Shown here: positions 16,261-24,294 of the stretch, in pieces
Numbering within the stretch: position 1 is the stretch's first letter
Layout of the letters: each line of letters opens with the position of its first letter
Assembly (NCBI GenBank): GCA_963559585.1
Contig: CAUWLJ010000010.1
Span: 1 to 64,000 of the forward strand
Length of the DNA: 64,000 nucleotides
Direction: 5' to 3'
DNA from: Eisenbergiella sp963559585
GTDB taxonomy: Bacteria; Bacillota; Clostridia; Lachnospirales; Lachnospiraceae
Made by a program: the position numbers and the translations under genes
Notes under the pieces: model-generated
The model's database searches: none
Seen by the model: only the letters and a program-made list of their open reading frames with translations
Told to the model about the DNA's origin: nothing

Positions 16261-17578
16261 GAGCATTATGGACTACGAGACGGTGGCATTGGACGAGGAG
16301 GACGGTGCGGTGGTGATCATCGACCAGACACTCCTTCCCGGCAGGACGGAGCTGATCCGCCTGCATACGGCCAGGGAGATCTGGGACGCCATCTATCTGC
16401 TGAAGGTGCGGGGCGCCCCTGCCATCGGCGTGGCGGCTGCTTTTGGCATGTATGTGCTGGCCAGGCAGATTGAGAAGAAGGATTATGAGGGCTTTCTTGC
16501 GGATTTCAGAAAAGGAAAGGAATACCTGGATTCTGCCCGCCCCACCGCGGTAAACCTCTCCTGGGCGCTGCGGAGAATGGAGCGGGTGGTGGTGGAGAAT
16601 GAAAACCAGACCGTGCCGGAGATACTGGAGCTTTTGCGCAGGGAAGCCATAGCCATCAAGGAGGAGGATACCTGGGTGTGCCGGATGATCGGTGAATACG
16701 GCCTGAGCCTGGTGAAGCCGGGGGACGGAATCCTGACCCACTGCAATGCCGGGCAGCTTGCAGCCAGTAGATATGGAACTGCCACTGCCCCCATCTATCT
16801 GGGACAGGAGCGGGGCTATGGGCTGAAGGTTTTTGCAGATGAGACGAGGCCGCTTCTTCAGGGAGCCAGGCTTACCGCATATGAGCTGTTCTCCTCCGGC
16901 GTGGACGTGACGCTGATCTGTGACAATATGGCGGCAACGGTGATGAAAAACGGCTGGGTGGACGCAGTATTTGTGGGCTGTGACCGGGTGGCAGCCAACG
17001 GGGATACGGCCAACAAGATCGGCACCTCCTCCGTAGCGATCGTGGCGAACCATTACCATGTGCCCGTTTACATCTGCGCCCCCACCTCCACTATCGACAT
17101 GGATACCCCGGACGGGTCGGCAATCAGGATTGAACAGCGCCCCGCTGAGGAAGTAACAGAAATGTGGTACAGGGAGAGGATGGCGCCGGAGGGGATAAAG
17201 GTATTCAACCCCGCTTTTGATGTGACGGACCACAGCCTGATCTCGGGCATCGTGACCGAGCATGGGATTGCCAGAGCGCCCTATGAGAAGGCGTTTCAGG
17301 AGATCTTTGCCCGGAAAAAGGGAAGAACGGGCAGAGCGGCAGAAAGGGGAAATGAATATGAAGATCTTATTTATCGGGGGAACAGGTACAATCAGTATGG
17401 CGATCAGCAGACAGCTTCTGGCAGCGGGAGAGGAGCTTTATCTGCTGAACCGGGGAAACAGGAACCTGGATCTGGCGGCACAGCTTCCGGATGGAAGCTG
17501 GAATCGTCCTGTGGAGATCGTGGCGGATATACACGAGGAAGCTGCTGTCGCGGAGAAGATCAGGGATCTGAAATTTGA
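16247..17578 (+). CDS. mtnA: MtnA-type aldose-1-phosphate isomerase, with abnormal C-terminal extension
   Basis: The first about 355 residues match S-methyl-5-thioribose-1-phosphate isomerase, which converts the aldose phosphate to 1-phospho-ribulose in methionine salvage; related enzymes act on 5-deoxyribose-1-phosphate. Catalytic Cys166 lies in THCNAGQLA and Asp246 in GCDRVAANGDTANKIGT. The usual length is about 350, but this frame runs to 443. Residues after about 370 overlap the next gene in another frame and look like out-of-frame Gly/Ser/Arg sequence. A TGA at 17353-17355 in a neighbouring frame may be the native stop, lost by a small indel in the purine-rich 3' end. No other methionine-salvage genes are nearby, so the substrate is uncertain. 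Confidence 0.8.
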   Translation: METDKSIMDYETVALDEEDGAVVIIDQTLLPGRTELIRLHTAREIWDAIYLLKVRGAPAIGVAAAFGMYVLARQIEKKDYEGFLADFRKGKEYLDSARPTAVNLSWALRRMERVVVENENQTVPEILELLRREAIAIKEEDTWVCRMIGEYGLSLVKPGDGILTHCNAGQLAASRYGTATAPIYLGQERGYGLKVFADETRPLLQGARLTAYELFSSGVDVTLICDNMAATVMKNGWVDAVFVGCDRVAANGDTANKIGTSSVAIVANHYHVPVYICAPTSTIDMDTPDGSAIRIEQRPAEEVTEMWYRERMAPEGIKVFNPAFDVTDHSLISGIVTEHGIARAPYEKAFQEIFARKKGRTGRAAERGNEYEDLIYRGNRYNQYGDQQTASGSGRGALSAEPGKQEPGSGGTASGWKLESSCGDRGGYTRGSCCRGEDQGSEI

Positions 17579-18398
17579 TGTGGTGGCGGATTTTATCGTG
17601 TTTGACAGATCTGCGCTGGAGCGGGATTACAGGCTGTTTGCAGGAAAGACGAAGCAGTATATTTTTATCAGCTCTGCTTCGGCCTACCAGAAGCCATCGG
17701 AGGATTATCTGATCAACGAGAGCACTCCGCTTATCAACCCTTACTGGGAGTATTCCAGAAAGAAGATAGAATGCGAGGATTACCTGATGAAGCTGTACCG
17801 AGAGGAGGGCTTCCCGGTGACCATCGTGCGCCCCAGCCATACGTTTGACGAGCGAAATGTGCCTGTGGGAGTGGAAGGCAGAAAGGGCTGCTGGCAGATC
17901 CTGAAGCGTATGCTGGAGGGAAAAGAGGTGATCATCCAGGGCGACGGCACCAGCCTGTGGACCACTACCTTTAACACCGACTTTGCGCCGGGCTTCATTG
18001 GCCTGCTGGGTAATCCTCACACGCTGGGGCAGGCGGTACAGATCATGTCCTCGGAGAGCATGACCTGGAACCAGATATACGAGACGATCGCAGACGAACT
18101 GGGAGTGGAGCTTCACGCTGTGCATATTTCTACCGATTTCCTGATGGAAGCTGCTGGAGACCAGTACGATTTCCAGGGACTGATCGGTGACAAGAGCAAT
18201 ACAGTGGTGTTTGATATTTCCAAGCTGAAGCATTTTGTACCTTCCTTTGAGCCAAAGCTTACGATGGCTCAGGGGCTGAGAAGGGCTGTACGCAGTGTGC
18301 TGAACACGCCAGAGTATCAGAGAGAGGATCCTGAGTTTGATGCCTGGTGCGATAAGGTGATCGCGGCGCGCAGGGCTGCGCTTGAGCTTCTGAAATAA
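17358..18398 (+). CDS. NAD-dependent epimerase/dehydratase (extended SDR)
   Basis: A 346-residue cytoplasmic SDR protein. The N-terminal MKILFIGGTGTIS is the dinucleotide-binding motif. The catalytic Tyr-x-x-x-Lys is in WEYSRKKIE, preceded by the ISSASAYQ serine segment. A substrate-binding region and a C-terminal helical part complete the usual length. I chose the ATG at 17358 because AGGGGA ends seven bases before it; a longer frame from 17262 is basic, unlike the family, and overlaps mtnA. It overlaps the 3' end of the mtnA frame by 221 bases. A nucleotide-sugar epimerase or an oxidoreductase role is possible; the substrate is unknown. Confidence 0.85.
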   Translation: MKILFIGGTGTISMAISRQLLAAGEELYLLNRGNRNLDLAAQLPDGSWNRPVEIVADIHEEAAVAEKIRDLKFDVVADFIVFDRSALERDYRLFAGKTKQYIFISSASAYQKPSEDYLINESTPLINPYWEYSRKKIECEDYLMKLYREEGFPVTIVRPSHTFDERNVPVGVEGRKGCWQILKRMLEGKEVIIQGDGTSLWTTTFNTDFAPGFIGLLGNPHTLGQAVQIMSSESMTWNQIYETIADELGVELHAVHISTDFLMEAAGDQYDFQGLIGDKSNTVVFDISKLKHFVPSFEPKLTMAQGLRRAVRSVLNTPEYQREDPEFDAWCDKVIAARRAALELLK

Positions 18399-18401
18399 AG
18401 G

Positions 18402-18438
18402 CAAATATCCATGCAGACATGGCCGTCTGCGGAAATAA
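18402..18438 (-). repeat. Family D repeat, minus orientation
   Basis: Read on the minus strand, the segment begins GTTTATTTCCGCAGAC and ends CATGTCTGCATGGATATTTG, as in the copies at 51779-51832 and 54447-54497. It lies directly after the epimerase stop codon. Confidence 0.55.
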
Positions 18439-18485
18439 ACATATTTACCGAGTGTGAAATGTTTGTGGAAATAAACAAATTTCAC

Positions 18486-18514
18486 TGGACAAATTCAGTA
18501 AAAAGCACTATAGT
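18486..18514 (+). promoter_or_regulatory. Promoter of the acyltransferase gene
   Basis: TGGACA at 18486-18491 and TATAGT at 18509-18514 with a 17-base spacer. A partial inverted repeat, GTGAAAT (18453-18459) and ATTTCAC (18479-18485), abuts the -35 box and could be an operator. Confidence 0.6.
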
Positions 18515-18561
18515 TGGTTCCAGAAATGGGGAGGGGAACATCCTGAGAGAGGAAATCCCAT

Positions 18562-19764
18562 ATGGAACAGAACAAAATAACACATAAAGGGGCCCCGGCT
18601 GTTGAGCCGCGCCCGCACGGACACCGCGATTATCGGATGGATAACCTGAAAGGCCTGCTGATTTTCGCGGTTGTCCTTGGACATATGCTGGAGCTTTTCA
18701 AGGGAAACGATCCCAACATGAAGCTTCTGTACCTGGTCATTTATTCCTTTCACATGCCGCTTTTCGCCTTTGTTACAGGAGTGTTTGCCAGATACCAGCC
18801 TGACAGGATCAGGAAGAACATGATTTATCCCTATCTGGTTTTTCAGACGCTTTATCTGCTCTTTGAGAACCAGGTGATGGAGAAGGAGGCGCAGATGCAG
18901 TATACCACGCCCTACTGGCTGCTGTGGTATCTGTTTGCCATCATCGTCTGGAATCTGGTTCTGCCCCTGGTGCAGGGGAAGGAGTTTTCCGGTAAAAAGA
19001 AGCTGCTCATCCTTCTGGCCGCCTTCGCAGCAGCCGTGCTCATCGGATTTGACGATAAGGCCGGGTATTACCTGTCCTTTTCCAGAATTGTGGAATTCTT
19101 TCCCTACTTCCTGATGGGCGTTTACTTCCGCGGCTGGAAGGAGGCTTTCCGGCAAAAAAGGACGGCTCTGGAACCGGACGGGAGCGCAGATCAGGCAGGT
19201 CAGGCAGAACAGGCCGGACGTTTCGGCCGCTATGGCCGGCTCTGCCGGCTGGGCCTGTTCTGCCGTCATAACCTGTTCTGCCGGCATGGACTGGCAGTGA
19301 AGGGGGCGGCGGTGTTTGCACTGCTTTTTCTTCTTGCGGGGATCATCGCCCTTCTGGCAGATAACGTGGAGGAGATCCGCACCGCCTGGTTTTACGGCTC
19401 CCTTTCCTATGAAAGAGGGGACTACACCTGGCGCTTCCGCATCTTCGGAATGGGGGCTGCATTCGTCTGGCTGGCCTTTTTCCTGCTGACCATGCCCGCC
19501 CGCAGGCTCCCCTTCCTCTCCTATATCGGGGCCAATACCATGCCGGTTTACCTCCTGCACGGGTTTATTATCAAATTTTTGAGCAAGATCCATCTGTTCC
19601 GTTATATAGAAAACGATGTCCCGGCGGCCCTGCTTTTAAGCCTTCTGCTGGTGATGCTTCTGTCCTGGAAACCGCTGGTTTCCTTCCTGGCTCCGCTGTT
19701 TCGCTGGGAGCGAAGGGAGAAAAAACGGAGAGGGCAGACACGTAAAACGCTGGTAAAGGTCTGA
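18562..19764 (+). CDS. Membrane acyltransferase (acyltransferase 3 family) with low-complexity loop
   Basis: A 400-residue polytopic membrane protein of the acyltransferase 3 family, which O-acylates sugars of cell-surface or exported glycans. The N-terminal RDYRMDNLKGLLIFAVVLGH carries the early Asp and His typical of the family, followed by about ten hydrophobic spans. Between residues 205 and 250 an unusual loop contains short repeats rich in Gly, Ala, Gln, Arg and Cys (DQAGQAEQAG, then CRLGLFCRHNLFCRHG) from short DNA repeats at about 19190-19285. The gene has its own promoter and ends eight bases from the convergent regulator gene. The acceptor is unknown. Confidence 0.82.
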   Translation: MEQNKITHKGAPAVEPRPHGHRDYRMDNLKGLLIFAVVLGHMLELFKGNDPNMKLLYLVIYSFHMPLFAFVTGVFARYQPDRIRKNMIYPYLVFQTLYLLFENQVMEKEAQMQYTTPYWLLWYLFAIIVWNLVLPLVQGKEFSGKKKLLILLAAFAAAVLIGFDDKAGYYLSFSRIVEFFPYFLMGVYFRGWKEAFRQKRTALEPDGSADQAGQAEQAGRFGRYGRLCRLGLFCRHNLFCRHGLAVKGAAVFALLFLLAGIIALLADNVEEIRTAWFYGSLSYERGDYTWRFRIFGMGAAFVWLAFFLLTMPARRLPFLSYIGANTMPVYLLHGFIIKFLSKIHLFRYIENDVPAALLLSLLLVMLLSWKPLVSFLAPLFRWERREKKRRGQTRKTLVKV

Positions 19765-19772
19765 GCTGCGGC

Positions 19773-21989
19773 TTAAACCGATCCCCCATGCTCCCGCCTG
19801 TACTCCCCGGGCGTCACATGATAAAATTTCTTAAAGAAGCGGATATAGCTTCTCACGTCTGTATACCCAACCTTGGCGCTGATTTCGTTTACGGTATCCC
19901 GGGTCTGGGTCAGCAGCCACAGCGACTGCTGATTTCTGTAGTAATTCAGATATTCCGATAAGGTTTTTCCTGTGGCCAGCTTGAACAGCTTGGTGAGATA
20001 AACGGAGCTTAAACCCACATGATCTGCGATCTGGGGGATGGTGACCGGCTCCTGATAATGCTGCTCCAGATACTGGACAGCTTTTTGAATATAGCTGTGG
20101 GATTCGGTGGAAAGCCTGCTTTTGGCGTTCAAGAGGCCGAACAGGGCAGAATGAAAGTTCTTTTCACAGTCTTCCACGCAGGAGGAGGCTTCCAGCCTGC
20201 GCAGGAAGCTGTGCAGCGGGCTGTCAGGCATATCGCCGCTCATGTCCAGCAGGGTAGAGTAGATGGTGCACAGGGCAGTTACACACAGACGCCTGGAATC
20301 GGAAACGTCGGCTCCGGCCCGGCCCAGATACCGGTCGCGGAATACGTCAGCCAGCTCCTTCAGGCGGGCCTGATCCCTGTCGATCACCGCCTGGGACATG
20401 AGGGAGAGCAGGTCAGGATCCACTGCGGAGGTGAACTCATTCTGCCAGCCGAAAAGCACAAAGTCGTCGGAATCTGCGGCGGTGAAAATAAAGTTCCTGC
20501 GGGCAAGCTGGTATGCTTTCCAGGGCCGTGGCTCCGTCTCTGAACAGATACCAATGGAGAACTGGGGATACAGGGAAAGGTTTTTCTTCATATTTTCCTT
20601 TAAAAGCCTGCAGATCCCGGACAGCTCCTCCTGCAGGGAGGCGTGAAGGCCGGTGTTTAACAGAATGCAGATGCTGTCGTGTTCCATATAAAGGCTGTAA
20701 GCCGTACCAAGGGCAGAAATGGCATTGGTGGCGTTGGTGCGCACCAGGAGCTGGAGCTGTTCCCGTCTGGTATAATCCGCTTCCTCCTTCAGGGAGGGGA
20801 GGAAGATCAGGATGACGGCCAGAAAATCATGGGGAAAAACGATGCCATGCTCCTCATATTCGGAGGGCAGCTTCTTCCAGTCCACATAGTTGTACAGGAT
20901 TCCGGTGAGCAGCCTCTCCCGGATTAACTGACGGTTTTTCTGCATAAGCCCGTCTATATCCGACATTTTCGCATTCATACCGTCCAGGGCGGCATTGATG
21001 CGCAGAAATTCGTCCCGGTCGTTGGAAAGCCCTTCGGTGTAGGGAATGATGCCCATTTTGCGCATCATGGCGTCCACATGCTGAAGCATCAGAGCGCTGT
21101 AGATCCCGGACACGATGCAGATGCCTGCAGCGGCACCCAGACAGCCAAGGATCCATTTGAAAAGGGGCGGAAGGACGGCCTGCAGCAGTTCGCTTCCGGT
21201 CAGATAGAAGGTGCATTGGGCCGTCTGAGAGGAGGAATAGGTTTTGGCGTCCGGAAAGAGAACAGCCTCATTTTCGGAAGCCTTCTGGGAATTGCTCCAA
21301 AGGAGCTGATCCCGGAAGGTGATGCATGCAGTGTATCCGCTGGGGGAAATCTGATCTTCCACGATTCTGTGCAGCCGCTCCAGGGAATAGGCCACGCTGA
21401 TATAACCCTGTGTGCTGGTGGAATACAGGGGAAGCCTGCGCACATACATGATCACAGGAACGGCGGGATCCGGCCCGTAATAGCGCTGATAAAGGACGGG
21501 AAAAAGCCACATTTCCTTGCTTTCACAGGAAAGCAGCTTTTCCAGAAGCTCCTGATTATAGAAATCACTGAAATAATACATCCCGCCGCTGGTGTCGAAG
21601 ATCCGCTGGGAATGGTTCAGGTACACACAGATGCTTTCATAGGAATATACCGACGAATAGGGGGTCACATCGTCGATCATCTGAGCCAGGTTGTCGATGG
21701 AAGGATGGGGAAGCCCCATGATGGTGTTGACAGAGGGGAGATTTCCGATAAAAACTGCGCTTTCCTCCATTCCGGCGAGAAAGTCCCGGATACCAAGAGC
21801 CGCCTGCTCAGCCGTTTCCTCCAGCTGGCGGCGCAGGCCCGCCAGGGTGCGGGACACGCTCAGGAAGCTTCCTATGATAAAAACCAGACACAAAAGCCCG
21901 GTCAGAATGGAGAAGGAGGAGCGGAAATGTCTGGAGTGCAGGATATTTTTATATTTGTTCAGCCGCAGGCTCTTTTCAGTATTGCTCAA
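19773..21989 (-). CDS. Membrane-anchored AraC family regulator
   Basis: A 738-residue one-component sensor. Two membrane spans (about residues 25-48 and 265-300) flank an extracellular sensory domain of roughly 220 residues. A cytoplasmic part follows, and residues about 635-738 are an AraC-type double helix-turn-helix (IPQIADHVGLSSVYLTKLFK, then VNEISAKVGYTDVRSYIRFF). It begins at a TTG (21989) with GGAGG nine bases upstream. It is transcribed divergently from the ABC importer and sulfatase genes, so it most likely senses a sugar or its binding protein outside the cell and activates that operon. Such regulators are common beside Lpl/Ytc-type transporters in Firmicutes. The inducer is unknown. 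Confidence 0.88.
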   Translation of the reverse strand: MSNTEKSLRLNKYKNILHSRHFRSSFSILTGLLCLVFIIGSFLSVSRTLAGLRRQLEETAEQAALGIRDFLAGMEESAVFIGNLPSVNTIMGLPHPSIDNLAQMIDDVTPYSSVYSYESICVYLNHSQRIFDTSGGMYYFSDFYNQELLEKLLSCESKEMWLFPVLYQRYYGPDPAVPVIMYVRRLPLYSTSTQGYISVAYSLERLHRIVEDQISPSGYTACITFRDQLLWSNSQKASENEAVLFPDAKTYSSSQTAQCTFYLTGSELLQAVLPPLFKWILGCLGAAAGICIVSGIYSALMLQHVDAMMRKMGIIPYTEGLSNDRDEFLRINAALDGMNAKMSDIDGLMQKNRQLIRERLLTGILYNYVDWKKLPSEYEEHGIVFPHDFLAVILIFLPSLKEEADYTRREQLQLLVRTNATNAISALGTAYSLYMEHDSICILLNTGLHASLQEELSGICRLLKENMKKNLSLYPQFSIGICSETEPRPWKAYQLARRNFIFTAADSDDFVLFGWQNEFTSAVDPDLLSLMSQAVIDRDQARLKELADVFRDRYLGRAGADVSDSRRLCVTALCTIYSTLLDMSGDMPDSPLHSFLRRLEASSCVEDCEKNFHSALFGLLNAKSRLSTESHSYIQKAVQYLEQHYQEPVTIPQIADHVGLSSVYLTKLFKLATGKTLSEYLNYYRNQQSLWLLTQTRDTVNEISAKVGYTDVRSYIRFFKKFYHVTPGEYRREHGGSV

Positions 21990-22022
21990 AATGGTTCTCC
22001 TCCCTTTGACAAGTCTGTTTCT

Positions 22023-22050
22023 ATTATACTAAAAAGAAGAAAAAAGTCAA
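22023..22050 (-). promoter_or_regulatory. Promoter of the AraC regulator gene
   Basis: On the minus strand, TTGACT (22050-22045) and TATAAT (22028-22023) are 16 bases apart, 34 bases before the TTG start. Confidence 0.7.
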
Positions 22051-22171
22051 AAATAATTGGATGTAATAGACAGATTTGCGCCTGCAAAATGGCAAAAAAG
22101 AAACATAATGTGAAAAATATGACGGAAAAGTATGGCGAAAAACAAAGAAAAACGATAAAATATGGATTTGA

Positions 22172-22277
22172 TTTTTGCAATTCCCTTTGTTTTGCCCGGG
22201 AAAACGGGGCGGATCGTATAAAGGCACCAAAGTGGAAGCATATTTGCAATTCTTTTTGTGCATATAGCTGATATAAT
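22172..22277 (+). promoter_or_regulatory. Candidate regulator sites and -10 box for the ABC-sulfatase operon
   Basis: Two 19-base direct repeats (TTTTTGCAATTCCCTTTGT at 22172-22190 and TATTTGCAATTCTTTTTGT at 22241-22259, 16 of 19 identical) lie upstream of an extended -10 box TGATATAAT (ending 22277). No good -35 box is present, as expected for an activator-dependent promoter. The second repeat would overlap the -35 position, which fits AraC-type activation. This is inferred from position. Confidence 0.5.
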
Positions 22278-22359
22278 CGGGGCATACACAGAAAACGGTC
22301 TGAACGGCATGCCCAAATCGAGAGGCGTGCCGTGAGAAAAAGAGAGGGAGGTGTATAGC

Positions 22360-23301
22360 TTGCTGAAGCGAAAGAAGAAGGAGGGCTGCACAGGGGCCTC
22401 GGGTCTGGCATCCTATGTATGGAAGAAAAAGTATCTGTACCTGATGCTGGTGCCCGCCATCGTGTACTACATTATTTTCTGTTATATACCGATGTACGGC
22501 GTCACCATAGCCTTCAAGGATTTCAACCCCATGCTGGGCATCTGGAAAAGTGAATGGGAGGGCTTTGATACTTTCAGGCAGCTGTTTGAGATGGAAAAGT
22601 TCTATTCCGTATTCTGGAATACCATCCGTATCAGCCTGATCCGGCTGGTGTTCGGTTTCCCTTTTCCTATTATCATTGCCCTGATGCTGAATGAACTGAG
22701 GAATGTGCGGCTGAAAAAGACGATCCAGACGGTGATCTACGTTCCGAACTTCATCTCCTGGGTGGTTCTGGGCGGTATTCTCACCAGCATCCTTTCCATG
22801 GACACAGGTATTGTGAACCAGATAATCAAGGCGCTGGGCTTTGAGCCCATCGGCTTCCTGACGGATGAAAAATTTTTTGTGCCTACCATGGTAGTGTCCA
22901 TGATATGGAAAACCTTCGGATGGAACACCATTATCTATCTGGCGGCCATGACGGGAGTGGACACTCAGCTTTATGAGGCGGCCACCGTGGACGGGGCCAA
23001 CCGGTGGCAGAAGCTGGTGCATATCACTCTGCCCTGTATCCGTTCTGTGATCGTGGTGGTGCTGATTACCAGAATCGGAAGCCTGATGCAGGCCGGATTT
23101 GAACAGATCTTCGTCCTGTACCATCCGGGCGTATACGGGACGGCGGACATCATTGACACCTATGTATACCGCATGGGTCTCCAGGAGGGCAAGTTTGAGC
23201 TGGCAACGGCAGTGGGCCTGTTCAAATCCGTAATCAACTTTATCCTGGTGGTGGCGGCCAATAAGATAGCAAGAATGGCAGGAGAGGAGGGAATCTACTG
23301 A
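22360..23301 (+). CDS. Sugar ABC transporter permease, LplB type
   Basis: A 313-residue integral membrane protein, one half of the membrane channel of an oligosaccharide importer. Six hydrophobic spans are visible. The EAA loop that docks the ATPase reads LYEAATVDGANRWQKLVHIT. The start is probably the TTG at 22360, eight bases after GGGAGG; a GTG at 22351 would overlap the ribosome site. It is first in the operon with the second permease, the binding protein and two sulfatases. No ATPase gene is in the locus, which is usual for this class because a shared MsmX-type ATPase is encoded elsewhere. Confidence 0.9.
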   Translation: MLKRKKKEGCTGASGLASYVWKKKYLYLMLVPAIVYYIIFCYIPMYGVTIAFKDFNPMLGIWKSEWEGFDTFRQLFEMEKFYSVFWNTIRISLIRLVFGFPFPIIIALMLNELRNVRLKKTIQTVIYVPNFISWVVLGGILTSILSMDTGIVNQIIKALGFEPIGFLTDEKFFVPTMVVSMIWKTFGWNTIIYLAAMTGVDTQLYEAATVDGANRWQKLVHITLPCIRSVIVVVLITRIGSLMQAGFEQIFVLYHPGVYGTADIIDTYVYRMGLQEGKFELATAVGLFKSVINFILVVAANKIARMAGEEGIY

Positions 23302-24218
23302 TGGCTGGAAAGAAGGCAGAGCGGACGGGAGGTCGTGGAAAGACCTCCACGGGAATCAAGAGTTCCCTGGGCAGTAAAATTTTTGATGTATTCAATGTGA
23401 CATTTCTGCTGCTGATGGCGCTGGTTACCCTGTATCCTTTTTGGGACTGCCTGGTGGTTTCCTTTTCCTCCATCAAAAGCTATTTAAGCTCCGGAATCCA
23501 TCTGTGGCCGTCGGAGTGGTCTCTGGAGGGCTACAGCTATATGCTGACCAATAAGGAGCTGTGGATCTCCTATGCGAACAGTATTTTCATCACCGTTGTG
23601 GGAACGGCCATCAATATGCTGATCACCACGATGACAGCCTATGTGCTTTCCAAGAAGGATCTGAAGGGACAGCGGTTCTTCATGTTCATGGCAGTGTTTA
23701 CCATGATGTTCACAGGAGGGATCATTCCCACCTATATCGTGGTGAAGGATCTGCATTTGATGAATTCCCTGTGGGCGATGATCTGGCCGACAGCCATCAA
23801 CACCTACAACCTGATCATATTGAGAAACTTTTTCCTGGATCTGCCTGTGGAGCTGGAGGAGGCGGCGCTTTTGGACGGCTGTACGGAAATCGGCGTGCTG
23901 TTCCGCATCATGCTTCCCATTTCCAAGCCGGCCCTGACCACAGTGACCCTGTTCTATGCGGTGGATCACTGGAATGAGTTCTTCTCGGCTATCATGTATA
24001 TCAACGATAAGGTATCCTGGCCGCTGCAGCTGTTCCTGCGCTCCATGCTTTTCCTCAACGATGCGGCGTACAACAGCGGAGGAGAAAGCATGTTCCTTCT
24101 GGGACAGCCTATGAAAATGGCGGCTGTGATGCTGGCGATCGTGCCGATCATGTGCGCGTATCCCTTCTTCCAGAGATATTTTACCACCGGAATCACGGCG
24201 GGCGCGGTGAAGGGCTGA
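23301..24218 (+). CDS. Sugar ABC transporter permease, LplC/YtcP type
   Basis: A 305-residue membrane protein and partner of the preceding permease. The N-terminal LVTLYPFWDCLVVSFSSIKSY and the EAA loop LEEAALLDGCTEIGVLFRI are characteristic of the class. The ATG overlaps the stop codon of the previous gene by one base, which indicates translational coupling. The C-terminal KYLWKK-like basic end is replaced by QRYFTTGITAGAVKG, as in many members. Function in import of a glycan fragment is inferred from the neighbouring sulfatases. Confidence 0.9.
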   Translation: MAGKKAERTGGRGKTSTGIKSSLGSKIFDVFNVTFLLLMALVTLYPFWDCLVVSFSSIKSYLSSGIHLWPSEWSLEGYSYMLTNKELWISYANSIFITVVGTAINMLITTMTAYVLSKKDLKGQRFFMFMAVFTMMFTGGIIPTYIVVKDLHLMNSLWAMIWPTAINTYNLIILRNFFLDLPVELEEAALLDGCTEIGVLFRIMLPISKPALTTVTLFYAVDHWNEFFSAIMYINDKVSWPLQLFLRSMLFLNDAAYNSGGESMFLLGQPMKMAAVMLAIVPIMCAYPFFQRYFTTGITAGAVKG

Positions 24219-24294
24219 GGCGTTTATGGTGCGCAGGCTTACCTGCGTGAACATAGAGGATGAAAAAAATGACAATGGAAAGAGAGGGCATGAA

